Origin: Chloroflexota bacterium
GTDB lineage: Bacteria > Chloroflexota > Dehalococcoidia > Bin125
Assembly (NCBI GenBank): GCA_028874365.1
Contig: JAPPJZ010000069.1
Coordinates: 1 to 42,153, forward strand
Direction: 5' to 3'
Length of the DNA stretch: 42,153 nt
The translations under genes were made by a program, and so were the position numbers. Of this stretch, positions 33,882-41,240 are shown piece by piece; positions within the stretch are counted from its first letter, which is position 1; each line of letters begins with the position of its first letter. The notes beneath the pieces are model-generated. The model saw only the letters and a program-made list of their open reading frames with translations. It was not told the DNA's origin and searched no databases.

Positions 33882-35759
33882 CTACAAGACGCTGATGAGT
33901 TCTTCAGATGGGGCGCGGCGTTTGGCGATCAGGTCGCCGAGCTTGAGTTCGCAGAGCTGTGCGGCGTGCTCCATACCGCAGACATTGCAGCCGTCGCGAC
34001 AGTCGGCGGTGGTGAGTTCCTTCCAGGTGCGCTGCCATTCCTTGCGCAGGAAGGCTTCAGAGACGCCGGAGGCAATGTGCATCCAGGGGAAGCGCTCCCA
34101 AAGGTCGCGCTCGCGGTGGCAGTAGAAGGCAGGATCGAGACCCTCCTGGGCCATGGCGTTCCACCAGATGTCCTCGCGGAGATGCTCACTCCATGCGTCG
34201 AAGCGGGCGCCGTTGCGCCAGGCGGCCTCTACGACCGGGGCGAGGCGACGATCGCCGCGGGAGAGGACACCCTCGAGGATCGATTCCTGCGGGTCGTTCC
34301 AGCTCAAGTCGAGGCGTGCTTTGCGCGTCATCTGTTTGAGCAGTTGGTGTTTCGGCTCGAGTTCTGCGGGAGTCTCCTGCCGGGCCCACTGGAAGGGTGC
34401 GTGCGCTTTGGGCACGTGGTTCGAGGTGGAGACCCGGACGCGAACGCGGTTGCCGACGATTTGACGACCGATCTGGCGCACCTGCGAGGCCCAGTCGACG
34501 ATGCCTTCGACATCGGACATGGTCTCGGTCGGCAGGCCGACCATGAAGTAGAGCTTGATCGAGGTCCAGCCCTGCTCGAAGGCGTTGCACGCGGCGTCGA
34601 GCAGGTCCTGTTCGTCGACGACCTTGCTGACCGCGTTGCGTAATCGCTGGGAGCCGGCCTCTGGGGCGAAGGTCATCGAGTGTTTCTTGCGCGGCGAGCA
34701 GAGCAGGGCGACATCGACGCTGAAGCTGTCGACGCGGGTTGAAGGCAGGGAGATGCCGATGTTGTCGCCGAACTCCGAGCGCAGGGCGCGGACGATGGCC
34801 TTGATCTGCGAGTGGTCGGTGGAGGAGAGGGAGACGAGCGAGAGGTCGTCAAAGCCGGTGTTGCGGAAGAGTTCCCTGGCTCCGGCGACGACTTCCTCGG
34901 GCGTGCGCTCGCGCAGCGGCCGGTAGATCATGCCGGCCTGGCAAAAGCGGCAGCCCTGGGTGCAGCCGCGCTGGATCTCGATGCCGGCGCGGTCGTGGAC
35001 GGTTTGCAGGTAGGGGACGATCGGTTTGGTCAGGATCGGGGGGAGTCCCTGGAGGAATCGCTTGACGACCGGGACAGAGGCCGCGTCGTCAGTGGCGAAG
35101 ACCTCCGCCGGAGTGCCGTCGGGCTCGTAACGCCATTCGTAGAAACGGGGGACGTAGACGCCGGGAGTTCGGGCGAGGGCTCGCAGCAGGTCGAGACGGG
35201 ATGCGCCTTGATTCTTGGCCTCGTGGAGGAGGTCGTTGATTTCAAGGATGACGTCTTCTGCCTCGCCGAGTACGAAGGCGTCGATGAACGGGGCGAGCGG
35301 CTCGGGGACGAGCGCGCCGGAGCCGCCGGCGAGGATGATTGGGTCGTCCTCGGTGCGGTCGAGGCTGCGGATCGGGATGCCGGAGAGGTCCAGCATTTCG
35401 AGGATGTTGGTGTAGGTCAGTTCGTAGGAGAGGGAGAAGCCGAGGGCATCGAAGTCGCGCAGGCCGCGGCGGTTTTCAAGTGAGAAGAGCGGTTGGCCTC
35501 GGCTGCGCAAGCTGTCGGCCATGTCGGGCCAGGGCGTGTAGCAGCGCTCGGCCAGGGTGTCGTCGGTGTGGTTGAGGATGTCGTAGAGGATGGCGAGGCC
35601 GCCGTTGGACTGGCCGATGTCGTAGAGGTCGGGGTAGATCAGGGCCCAGCGGACGCAGCGCTCGTTCCAGTCGTGCTCGATCGCGTTCCACTCGCCGCCG
35701 ACGTAGCGAGCGGGTTTGGAAACGCCTCGGAGGAGGGGATCGATGTCGATGGCGGGCAT
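33882..35759 (-). CDS. Radical SAM protein, TIGR03960-like, B12-binding type
   Basis: 625 residues. The first 170 residues resemble a degenerate B12-binding-type domain (YPDLYDIGQSNGGLAIL, then GFSLSYELTYTNILEM). The radical SAM core has IQRGCTQGCRFCQAGMIYRP, giving the CxxxCxxC cluster site, and GISLPSTRVDSF and KLYFMVGLPTET further on. A cysteine-rich C-terminus (CRDGCNVCG) may hold a second cluster. In many bacteria this protein is followed by or fused to a DUF2344 domain; neither is present here. The ATG at 35759 lacks a clear ribosome binding site. The substrate is unknown. Confidence 0.85.
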   Translation of the reverse strand: MPAIDIDPLLRGVSKPARYVGGEWNAIEHDWNERCVRWALIYPDLYDIGQSNGGLAILYDILNHTDDTLAERCYTPWPDMADSLRSRGQPLFSLENRRGLRDFDALGFSLSYELTYTNILEMLDLSGIPIRSLDRTEDDPIILAGGSGALVPEPLAPFIDAFVLGEAEDVILEINDLLHEAKNQGASRLDLLRALARTPGVYVPRFYEWRYEPDGTPAEVFATDDAASVPVVKRFLQGLPPILTKPIVPYLQTVHDRAGIEIQRGCTQGCRFCQAGMIYRPLRERTPEEVVAGARELFRNTGFDDLSLVSLSSTDHSQIKAIVRALRSEFGDNIGISLPSTRVDSFSVDVALLCSPRKKHSMTFAPEAGSQRLRNAVSKVVDEQDLLDAACNAFEQGWTSIKLYFMVGLPTETMSDVEGIVDWASQVRQIGRQIVGNRVRVRVSTSNHVPKAHAPFQWARQETPAELEPKHQLLKQMTRKARLDLSWNDPQESILEGVLSRGDRRLAPVVEAAWRNGARFDAWSEHLREDIWWNAMAQEGLDPAFYCHRERDLWERFPWMHIASGVSEAFLRKEWQRTWKELTTADCRDGCNVCGMEHAAQLCELKLGDLIAKRRAPSEELISVL

Positions 35760-35973
35760 TGCGGGACTCGCAGTCGTCTTTCAAGTGCGACGCGAATGGT
35801 GGATTCACGCTACCAGAGAGCAGCGTCAGCCGGTCCGCGTCCTGAATGGCGTCTGGAGCGGGGTAGGGGGCGCTGAGGAGCGCGTCAATGAGTTCGCGTT
35901 GGCGGTCGGTCGGAAAAAAACGCGCCGCTCGTGCAGCTGCTCGACGATGGCGAGCCGCCGCTGGTCTTGGGTA

Positions 35974-36375
35974 TTAGGGTGGTTCGTCCTCGTCATTGCC
36001 GGAGCCTTCCTCTTCTTCCTCTGCTTCCTCGCGCTGCTTGACGAATTTGGCGAAGCCGCCGAGTTCCTCCTCGGTGGGGTCCGCTCCGTTCTTGAGTTCG
36101 GTGATGCGCTCGTAGCCGGTCAACACCTTTTCGGTGGCCTGGTCGGTGGCCTCGTGGGCGGCGTCGCGGACGGCGTCGCGGGCGGTCTCGAAGGCGAGTT
36201 GGGCCTCGTAGCGGGCTTCGGCGTAGAGGCCGGTGAGTCGGGCGAGGGCCTTGGTCGCGCCGAGTTGGACGTAGGCGGGTCCGTTGGTGGCGTGATGGGC
36301 GAGGTGGTTGAGGATGGCGTCTTTGCGCAGCGGCAGCGGGGGGTTGACCTGCTGGGTGGCGGTGATGACGGTCAT
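35974..36375 (-). CDS. Small hypothetical protein with acidic tail (GPAYV motif, copy B)
   Basis: 133 residues from ATG 36375, chosen because GGAAGG precedes it by about 10 bases; a longer frame starts at 36414. The protein is not recognised. LNHLAHHATNGPAYV plus ATKALARLTGLYAEARYE resembles two helices joined at the GPAYV turn, then a long Ala-rich helix (FETARDAVRDAAHEATDQAT), and a tail of almost all Glu and Asp with DEDEPP at the end. The GPAYV motif and acidic tail are shared with the gene at 9611. Small-terminase-like helices are a remote possibility. It is downstream of the repeat region and reads away from it. Confidence 0.72.
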   Translation of the reverse strand: MTVITATQQVNPPLPLRKDAILNHLAHHATNGPAYVQLGATKALARLTGLYAEARYEAQLAFETARDAVRDAAHEATDQATEKVLTGYERITELKNGADPTEEELGGFAKFVKQREEAEEEEEGSGNDEDEPP

Positions 36376-36535
36376 GGGTTGGCGTCCTTCCGGGTGCGAT
36401 TGGCGATTGATCATATACGTACTGGTGTTCGATGTGGGGATGGCGGGTGTGTCGGAGTTTGCGGAGGATGGGCGAGGGGGAGCAGGTCCCCGATCGAGTC
36501 CGGGAACTGGGGATGCCCCCCTCTGCCTTCGGCAT

Positions 36536-36560
36536 CTCCCCCCGCCGGAGGCGGGGGGAG
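36536..36560. repeat. GC-rich hairpin repeat
   Basis: Perfect 11-bp arms CTCCCCCCGCC / GGCGGGGGGAG with loop GGA. A partial relative (CTCCCCCCGCCCCTCCGG) occurs at 9497-9514 in the other repeat-rich intergenic region. Confidence 0.75.
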
Positions 36561-36581
36561 AGGGGAATGGGGAGTGCGGGA

Positions 36582-36605
36582 TGGGCCCCGCATCAAGTGC
36601 GGGGC
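36582..36605 (-). repeat. 24-bp palindromic repeat, copy 2
   Basis: This is identical to the copy at 9384-9407, but on the - strand. It is 206 bases upstream of the acidic protein gene on the - strand; the other copy is 203 bases upstream of its counterpart. Confidence 0.8.
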
Positions 36606-36663
36606 ATCGGAGGAGGAAGGGGCGGCCGCTGACCTTCGCGGGACAGAAGGGCCTTCACCCCAG

Positions 36664-36684
36664 CCCTCTCCCTCGGGGAGAGGG
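36664..36684. repeat. Dispersed palindrome, copy 2
   Basis: CCCTCTCCC and GGGAGAGGG arms around a TCG-type centre. It is one base different from the copy at 7640-7660 and identical to the copy at 39690-39710. Confidence 0.8.
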
Positions 36685-36780
36685 AGTCAGAGAGGGGACG
36701 GGTGGAATGGAATCCTGTATGATTGGAGGTGCGCAGGGATGCGCCCGGATTTATTGGGCGGTTGACCGCTCTGGACTGAT

Positions 36781-36808
36781 TGGCGGCCGCATGGCCGCCA
36801 TTTTCTTT
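36781..36808 (+). terminator. Intrinsic terminator just upstream of the PIN-TRAM gene
   Basis: An 8-bp stem (TGGCGGCC / GGCCGCCA) with loop GCAT, followed directly by TTTTCTTT. It works only on the + strand, yet no + strand gene lies upstream in this interval. It ends 13 bases before the GTG start at 36822 and before its ribosome binding site, so it would cut transcription of the operon or end a short RNA. Confidence 0.75.
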
Positions 36809-36821
36809 GCTGGGGGCTGTC

Positions 36822-37757
36822 GTGACAGAGGCAGCGTTTCGGTTCTGGGACTGGTTGATTCAGCCTGTCACCTGGATTCGTCAGGGGATCGGGCGTTCGC
36901 TGTCGACGCTCGAGATCCTGCTGGGCGGGTTCGGACTGGTTGCCGCGCTGGTCGCGGCGTCGCTGCTGTCGACGGTGTTGGACAACCTGCCGGGAGCGGC
37001 AGGGCACTTCGCTCCGATCGGAGTGGCGATTCTTCTCGCCCCGATCGGAATCGGGGTGGCTCTGGGTCGGCGGGCCGAGGTCGAGCGGTTCGTGAATACG
37101 GTCCGAGGCCGGGCCGAGTCGGTCACGCTGAGCCGACAGCCTGCGCCATCGGAAGTGATCCTCGATACCTCGGCGATCATCGATGGCCGGATCGCCGAGG
37201 TGGCGAGCAGCGGGTTCATCCTGGCAAATGTCGTGGTGCCGCGTTTTGTGCTGGACGAACTGCGGCGCGTGGCGGACAGCTCGGACTCGCTGAGGCGGGG
37301 TCGCGGCCGGGCGGGCCTGGAGTTGCTGTCGCGATTGCAGTCTGACGAAGTGGTGGGAGCGGAGATCGTTGATGACGGGTCGACGGAATCGGACGGCGAT
37401 GTCGACGCGCGTCTGGTGCGGATGGCCGTTGAGCGCGGTGCGGCGCTGGCGCTGACGGATGGGAACCTGGCTCGGGTGGCGGAGCTGGAGGGGGTGAGAA
37501 CGCTGAACCTCAATGTGTTGGCCAATGCGGTGAAGACCAACGTATTGCCGGGGGAGCCGTTGACGGTTGAGGTGATCGAACGCGGGCGGGGCGAGGACCA
37601 AGGCGTGGGATATCTCGCGGACGGGACAATGGTGGTGGTGGAGGAGGGCGCGGACGCGATCGGCGAAATGCGTTCGCTGGTGGTGAAAAGGGTGATCCAG
37701 ACGCAGGCAGGGCGAATGGTCTTCGCCCAGCTGGCAGCGGAGGAGGAGATCGAGTGA
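36822..37757 (+). CDS. PIN-TRAM domain membrane protein (YacL-like)
   Basis: About 311 residues from GTG 36822, with GGGGG 5 bases upstream (an earlier in-frame TTG at 36780 would begin inside the terminator). It has an N-terminal part with about two TM helices (LGGFGLVAALVAASLL; FAPIGVAILLAPIGIGVAL), a PIN nuclease-like domain (about residues 93-230, VILDTSAIIDGRIAEV with acidic residues and TDGNLA later), and a C-terminal TRAM domain (LTVEVIERGRGEDQGVGYL). It resembles Bacillus YacL but with fewer helices. The neighbourhood yacL-ispD-ispF-cysE-cysS also occurs in Bacillus. The function is likely RNA cleavage at the membrane; this is uncertain. Confidence 0.88.
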   Translation: MTEAAFRFWDWLIQPVTWIRQGIGRSLSTLEILLGGFGLVAALVAASLLSTVLDNLPGAAGHFAPIGVAILLAPIGIGVALGRRAEVERFVNTVRGRAESVTLSRQPAPSEVILDTSAIIDGRIAEVASSGFILANVVVPRFVLDELRRVADSSDSLRRGRGRAGLELLSRLQSDEVVGAEIVDDGSTESDGDVDARLVRMAVERGAALALTDGNLARVAELEGVRTLNLNVLANAVKTNVLPGEPLTVEVIERGRGEDQGVGYLADGTMVVVEEGADAIGEMRSLVVKRVIQTQAGRMVFAQLAAEEEIE

Positions 37758-37767
37758 GGATGGGGGC

Positions 37768-38949
37768 GTGACGCAAGGCGGGCGAGTGGGGGCGATCATC
37801 CTGGCGGCCGGCAGCAGTCGTCGGATGGGGGGCGGAGACAAGCTGCTGGCGGACCTGGCCGGGCGTCCGGTGTTGAGTTGGAGTCTGGCCGCATTCCAGG
37901 AATGCGACGCGGTTAGCGACATCGTGGTGGTGACGTCGGGGGCGAATCGGTCGGCCGTGGCGGAGCTCTGCCGCGGGTATGACAAGGTCCGCGTCCTGGT
38001 GACCGGCGGCAAGGAGCGACAGGATTCGGTGGGCGCCGGGCTGTCGGCGCTGCAAAGTGTCGGGGTCGTGGCGGTGCACGACGGCGCTCGTCCCCTGATT
38101 TCGGCGGGAGCAATCGCCGGCTGCGTCGCTCGCGTCCGGGACGGCGTCGGGGTGGTTGCCGGCGGACCGGCGGTCGACACAATCAAGGTGGTCGACGAAT
38201 TTGAGCAGATCCAGGCGACGCCGGCTCGTTCGACGCTGCGGGCGGTCGCGACTCCACAAGTGTTTCAGGCGGAGATGCTGCGGCGCGCTCACGAACAGGC
38301 GCGTCGGGACGGGGTCGTGGCCACCGATGACGCTGCGCTAGTCGAACGGCTGGGTGAGTCGGTGGTGGTGCACGACGTGGGCGAGCCCAACCCGAAGATC
38401 ACGTCGCCGTCGGACCTCGTGATCGCGGAGGCGTTACTGGGCACGACATTCGAGGTGCGGACCGGAATCGGTATTGATTTTCATCGCTTCACGCCGGATC
38501 GGAAGCTGGTCCTTGGCGGGGTCACGGTTCCCAATGCGGCGGGTCTGGCCGGACACTCGGATGCCGATGTCCTGACCCACGCGATTATCGATGCGCTGTT
38601 GGGGGGCGGAGGATTGGGCGATATCGGCGCTCACTTCGGAACGTCGGAGCCCGAATGGGAGGGTGCGAGTTCGATTGCGATGCTGCCCGCGGTTCTGGAA
38701 CGGCTGGCGGAGGTCGGTGCGAGTCCTCAGTCGGTTGATGCCACCGTGATCGCCGAACGGCCTCGGCTGCGGCCTCACGTCGAAGCGATGCGTGGGGAGT
38801 TGGCGGGGGCGCTGGGGCTCGGCAAGTCGGCGGTTAACGTCGCGGCGACGACGGCGGAAGGGATGGGAGCGCTGGGGCGGGGCGAAGGTATCGCCGTGCA
38901 TGCAGTGGCGACGCTGCGCGTGCGACGTGTGCAGAGCGAGGACGTATAG
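37768..38949 (+). CDS. ispDF: Bifunctional IspD-IspF fusion
   Basis: 393 residues carrying two MEP-pathway enzymes of isoprenoid synthesis. The N-terminal half is IspD (4-diphosphocytidyl-2-C-methyl-D-erythritol synthase): IILAAGSSRRMGGGDKLL, VHDGARPLIS and ATDDAALVERLG. The C-terminal half (about 233-393) is IspF (MEcDP synthase): GIGIDFHRFTPDRKLVLGG with the D-x-H metal site and GLAGHSDADVLTHAIIDALL. It begins with GTG 37768, 10 bases after the PIN-TRAM stop. The IspDF fusion is well known in alpha- and epsilonproteobacteria. It feeds quinone and undecaprenol synthesis; the window shows no IspE. Confidence 0.95.
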   Translation: MTQGGRVGAIILAAGSSRRMGGGDKLLADLAGRPVLSWSLAAFQECDAVSDIVVVTSGANRSAVAELCRGYDKVRVLVTGGKERQDSVGAGLSALQSVGVVAVHDGARPLISAGAIAGCVARVRDGVGVVAGGPAVDTIKVVDEFEQIQATPARSTLRAVATPQVFQAEMLRRAHEQARRDGVVATDDAALVERLGESVVVHDVGEPNPKITSPSDLVIAEALLGTTFEVRTGIGIDFHRFTPDRKLVLGGVTVPNAAGLAGHSDADVLTHAIIDALLGGGGLGDIGAHFGTSEPEWEGASSIAMLPAVLERLAEVGASPQSVDATVIAERPRLRPHVEAMRGELAGALGLGKSAVNVAATTAEGMGALGRGEGIAVHAVATLRVRRVQSEDV

Positions 38950-38958
38950 GCTGCGGCT

Positions 38959-39669
38959 ATGGAAGTTCTGGCACGGCTTGTTGGTTGGTACAACTCGTTC
39001 GTTGACGACACGTGGGCGGACATCCAGTTCACGATGGAGCGGGATCCGGCGGCGACCAACTGGCTCGAGGTCTTGCTGGCATATCCCGGCGTGCATGCAT
39101 TGATGCTGCATCGGGCGTCTGGCGCGTTGCTGCGGCTGGGCGTCCCAGTGTTACCCCGGTTTCTGTCTCACCTGGGGCGGAACATGACCGGGATCGAGAT
39201 TCACCCGGGCGCGCAGATTGCCTCGCCGTGTCTGATCGACCACGGGATGGGCGTGGTGATCGGGGAGACGGCGCGACTTGGGAAACGGTGCCACCTGCAC
39301 CAGGGGGTCACGCTGGGTGGGACATCGACGATGCGCAAGCAGCGCCACCCGATGTTCGGCGCCGACGTGCTGGTGGGCGCCGGGGCCTCGATCATCGGCG
39401 CGGTCTCGATTGGCACCGGAGCGCGGATTGGCGCGGGGGCGGTGGTGGTCTCGAATGTGCCTCCGCATTCGACGGTGGTCGGCGTGCCGGGGCACGTGGT
39501 GGCGTACTACGACCCGGGGGATGACACGGTGTTGCGTCTGCCAGACCCTGAGCATGACCGGATTGAGTCGCTGGAGTTGCAGGTGTCGGAACTGCGGGTG
39601 GAGCTGCGGCGGATGCGGGATCAGATGGGGGAAGCGAGCGATCGGCCTGGAGAGACGGCGGCGGGATAG
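38959..39669 (+). CDS. cysE: Serine O-acetyltransferase
   Basis: 236 residues. Left-handed beta-helix hexapeptide repeats are visible from about residue 78: GIEIHPGAQIASPCLIDHG, VVIGETARLG, VTLGGTSTMRKQRHP and VLVGAGASIIGAVSIG. It transfers acetyl from acetyl-CoA to serine, the first step of cysteine synthesis, usually inhibited by cysteine. The C-terminal tail is a coiled-coil-like polar segment (LELQVSELRVELRRMRDQ). The ATG at 38959 is 9 bases after the ispDF stop. It precedes cysS, the same pairing as in Bacillus. Confidence 0.94.
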   Translation: MEVLARLVGWYNSFVDDTWADIQFTMERDPAATNWLEVLLAYPGVHALMLHRASGALLRLGVPVLPRFLSHLGRNMTGIEIHPGAQIASPCLIDHGMGVVIGETARLGKRCHLHQGVTLGGTSTMRKQRHPMFGADVLVGAGASIIGAVSIGTGARIGAGAVVVSNVPPHSTVVGVPGHVVAYYDPGDDTVLRLPDPEHDRIESLELQVSELRVELRRMRDQMGEASDRPGETAAG

Positions 39670-39671
39670 GC

Positions 39672-39693
39672 AGGGTTAGCGGGCCCTAACCCT
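39672..39693. repeat. Inverted repeat upstream of cysS
   Basis: AGGGTTAG and CTAACCCT around CGGGCC. It overlaps the CCCTCTCCC palindrome by four bases, making alternative hairpins between cysE and cysS. Confidence 0.6.
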
Positions 39694-39710
39694 CTCCCTC
39701 GGGGAGAGGG
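39690..39710. repeat. Dispersed palindrome, copy 3
   Basis: It is the same 21 bases as copy 2 (36664-36684): CCCTCTCCC and GGGAGAGGG arms. It lies between cysE and cysS. Confidence 0.8.
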
Positions 39711-39806
39711 GACCGGAGGCGATTTGCCCGGGCTGGTTGTTGAGGGAAGAGGGTTGGGTAGGCTGTCACTGAATTTGCTCGTTCATGGTGAGTAGAGGGT
39801 TGTTCC

Positions 39807-41237
39807 GTGAAGCTGTACAACACGCTGACTCGACGCAAACAGCCGTTTGAGCCGTTGGATGATCCGATCTCGATGTACGTCTGCGGGATCACGCCGTACG
39901 ACGATGCGCACCTGGGCCACGCGATGTCGATCATCATATTCGACACGCTCCGGCGGTTCCTGGAGTGGCGTGGGCGGCGAGTGCGGCTGGTGTACAACTT
40001 CACGGATGTCGACGACAAGCTCATCGCTCGTGCGGCGCAGGAAGGGATTTCGGTCTCAGAACTGGCGGAGCGGCAGATTGCCTCGTTCATGGGCGAGTGG
40101 CGCGAGCTGGGTATCGCGCCGGCCGATGTGCATCCGCGCGCGACCGAGGAGATTCCGCAAATGCTGGATCTGATCAGCGAGCTGATCGAGAAGGGGATGG
40201 CCTATCCGGCGGGCGGCGACGTGTACTTTCGCGTCGGCGAGATGCCGGGTTACGGCAAGCTGTCGGGTCGGTCGTTGAACGACATGATCTCGGCCGAACC
40301 GACGGACATCGGCGTCGAGAAGGAGCACGCCATGGACTTCACGCTCTGGAAGGGCGCGAAGCCGGGCGAGCCGCAGTGGGAGAGTCCGTGGGGGCCGGGT
40401 CGTCCGGGCTGGCACATTGAGTGTTCAGCGATGTCAATTCGTTACCTGGGCGAGCAGATCGACCTGCACGGCGGCGGGATGGATCTGATTTTTCCGCATC
40501 ACGAGAACGAGATCGCTCAGTCGGAGGGCTATTCGGGACTCGATCCATTCGTGCGGCACTGGATGCACAACGCGATGATGCAGGTCGGCGGCGAGAAGAT
40601 GTCGAAGTCGACGGGGAAGATCGTGGCGCTGCGCGAGGGCCTGGATCGATACGGCGCGGACGGCCTGCGGATGTTCGTATTGGGTGGGCACTATCGGTCG
40701 CCGCTGACGTACTCAGAGGAGTCCCTGTCCGCCGCGGCGCGCGGGGCGGAGCGGTTGCGAACGGCGGCGATGCTTCCGCTGGTCGACGGGGACGGTGAGA
40801 TCGACCCAGCGGAGTTTCGGGAGACGTTTGTTGCGGCGCTCGAGGATGACCTGAACACGCCGCAGGCGCTGGCGGTGTTGTTCGACCTGGCGCGGGAGAT
40901 TAATCGGGCGCGTTCGGAGGATCGACCGGCCGGGTTGGCTCGAGACGCGCTGATGGAACTGGGCGACGTGCTGGGTCTTGGCTTCGCCGGCGTGTCCGCG
41001 AGCGGTGAGTCGGACGCTGAGCCGTTTATTGATCTACTCGTCTCGATTCGGCAGGAGTTGCGCGGGGCGAGGCAGTACGAACTGGCCGATTCGGTCCGCG
41101 ATCGTCTGACGGATCTGGGTGTAGCGCTGGAGGATACGCGCGACGGAACGCGCTGGCGCCGGGTCCAGCCCGAACCTGAGGAGGTCGCGGAGGAGCCCGG
41201 CGCCGAATCGCTGGTAGAGAGCGCGCTGCGGTTCTAA
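39807..41237 (+). CDS. cysS: Cysteinyl-tRNA synthetase
   Basis: 476 residues, class I. It has the HIGH-like motif AHLGHAMS (about residues 34-41), the KMSKS loop as EKMSKSTGK, zinc ligands in MYVCGITPYDD, GWHIECSAMS and LHGGGMDLIFPHHENE, and an anticodon-binding C-terminus. It attaches cysteine to tRNA-Cys. The GTG at 39807 follows AGAGGG about 8 bases upstream. It is 137 bases after cysE, with two overlapping palindromes between, where transcription could be tuned. No T-box motif (TGGNACCGCG) was found there. Confidence 0.97.
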   Translation: MKLYNTLTRRKQPFEPLDDPISMYVCGITPYDDAHLGHAMSIIIFDTLRRFLEWRGRRVRLVYNFTDVDDKLIARAAQEGISVSELAERQIASFMGEWRELGIAPADVHPRATEEIPQMLDLISELIEKGMAYPAGGDVYFRVGEMPGYGKLSGRSLNDMISAEPTDIGVEKEHAMDFTLWKGAKPGEPQWESPWGPGRPGWHIECSAMSIRYLGEQIDLHGGGMDLIFPHHENEIAQSEGYSGLDPFVRHWMHNAMMQVGGEKMSKSTGKIVALREGLDRYGADGLRMFVLGGHYRSPLTYSEESLSAAARGAERLRTAAMLPLVDGDGEIDPAEFRETFVAALEDDLNTPQALAVLFDLAREINRARSEDRPAGLARDALMELGDVLGLGFAGVSASGESDAEPFIDLLVSIRQELRGARQYELADSVRDRLTDLGVALEDTRDGTRWRRVQPEPEEVAEEPGAESLVESALRF

Positions 41238-41240
41238 GGC

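Larger units (their letters stand above)
36376..36821. other. 446-bp divergent intergenic region with stacked repeats
   Basis: This lies between the acidic protein gene (- strand) and the PIN-TRAM gene (+ strand). From left to right it has a TATATGAT-type -10 candidate for the left gene, an 11-bp-arm hairpin (36536-36560), the 24-bp palindrome copy 2 (36582-36605), the CCCTCTCCC palindrome copy 2 (36664-36684), several small hairpins and an intrinsic terminator (36781-36808). No credible coding frame is seen. Confidence 0.6.

Noticed and set aside
36695-36822. A T-box leader for the cysS-containing operon
   Set aside because: The conserved TGGNACCGCG element is missing, and GGGTGGAATGG near 36701 is only a superficial likeness.
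36687-38186. A 499-codon open frame on the - strand across the PIN-TRAM and ispDF genes
   Set aside because: It is antisense to two well-supported genes, has Arg/Pro/His-rich composition and no recognisable domain; this is typical of long spurious frames in GC-rich DNA.
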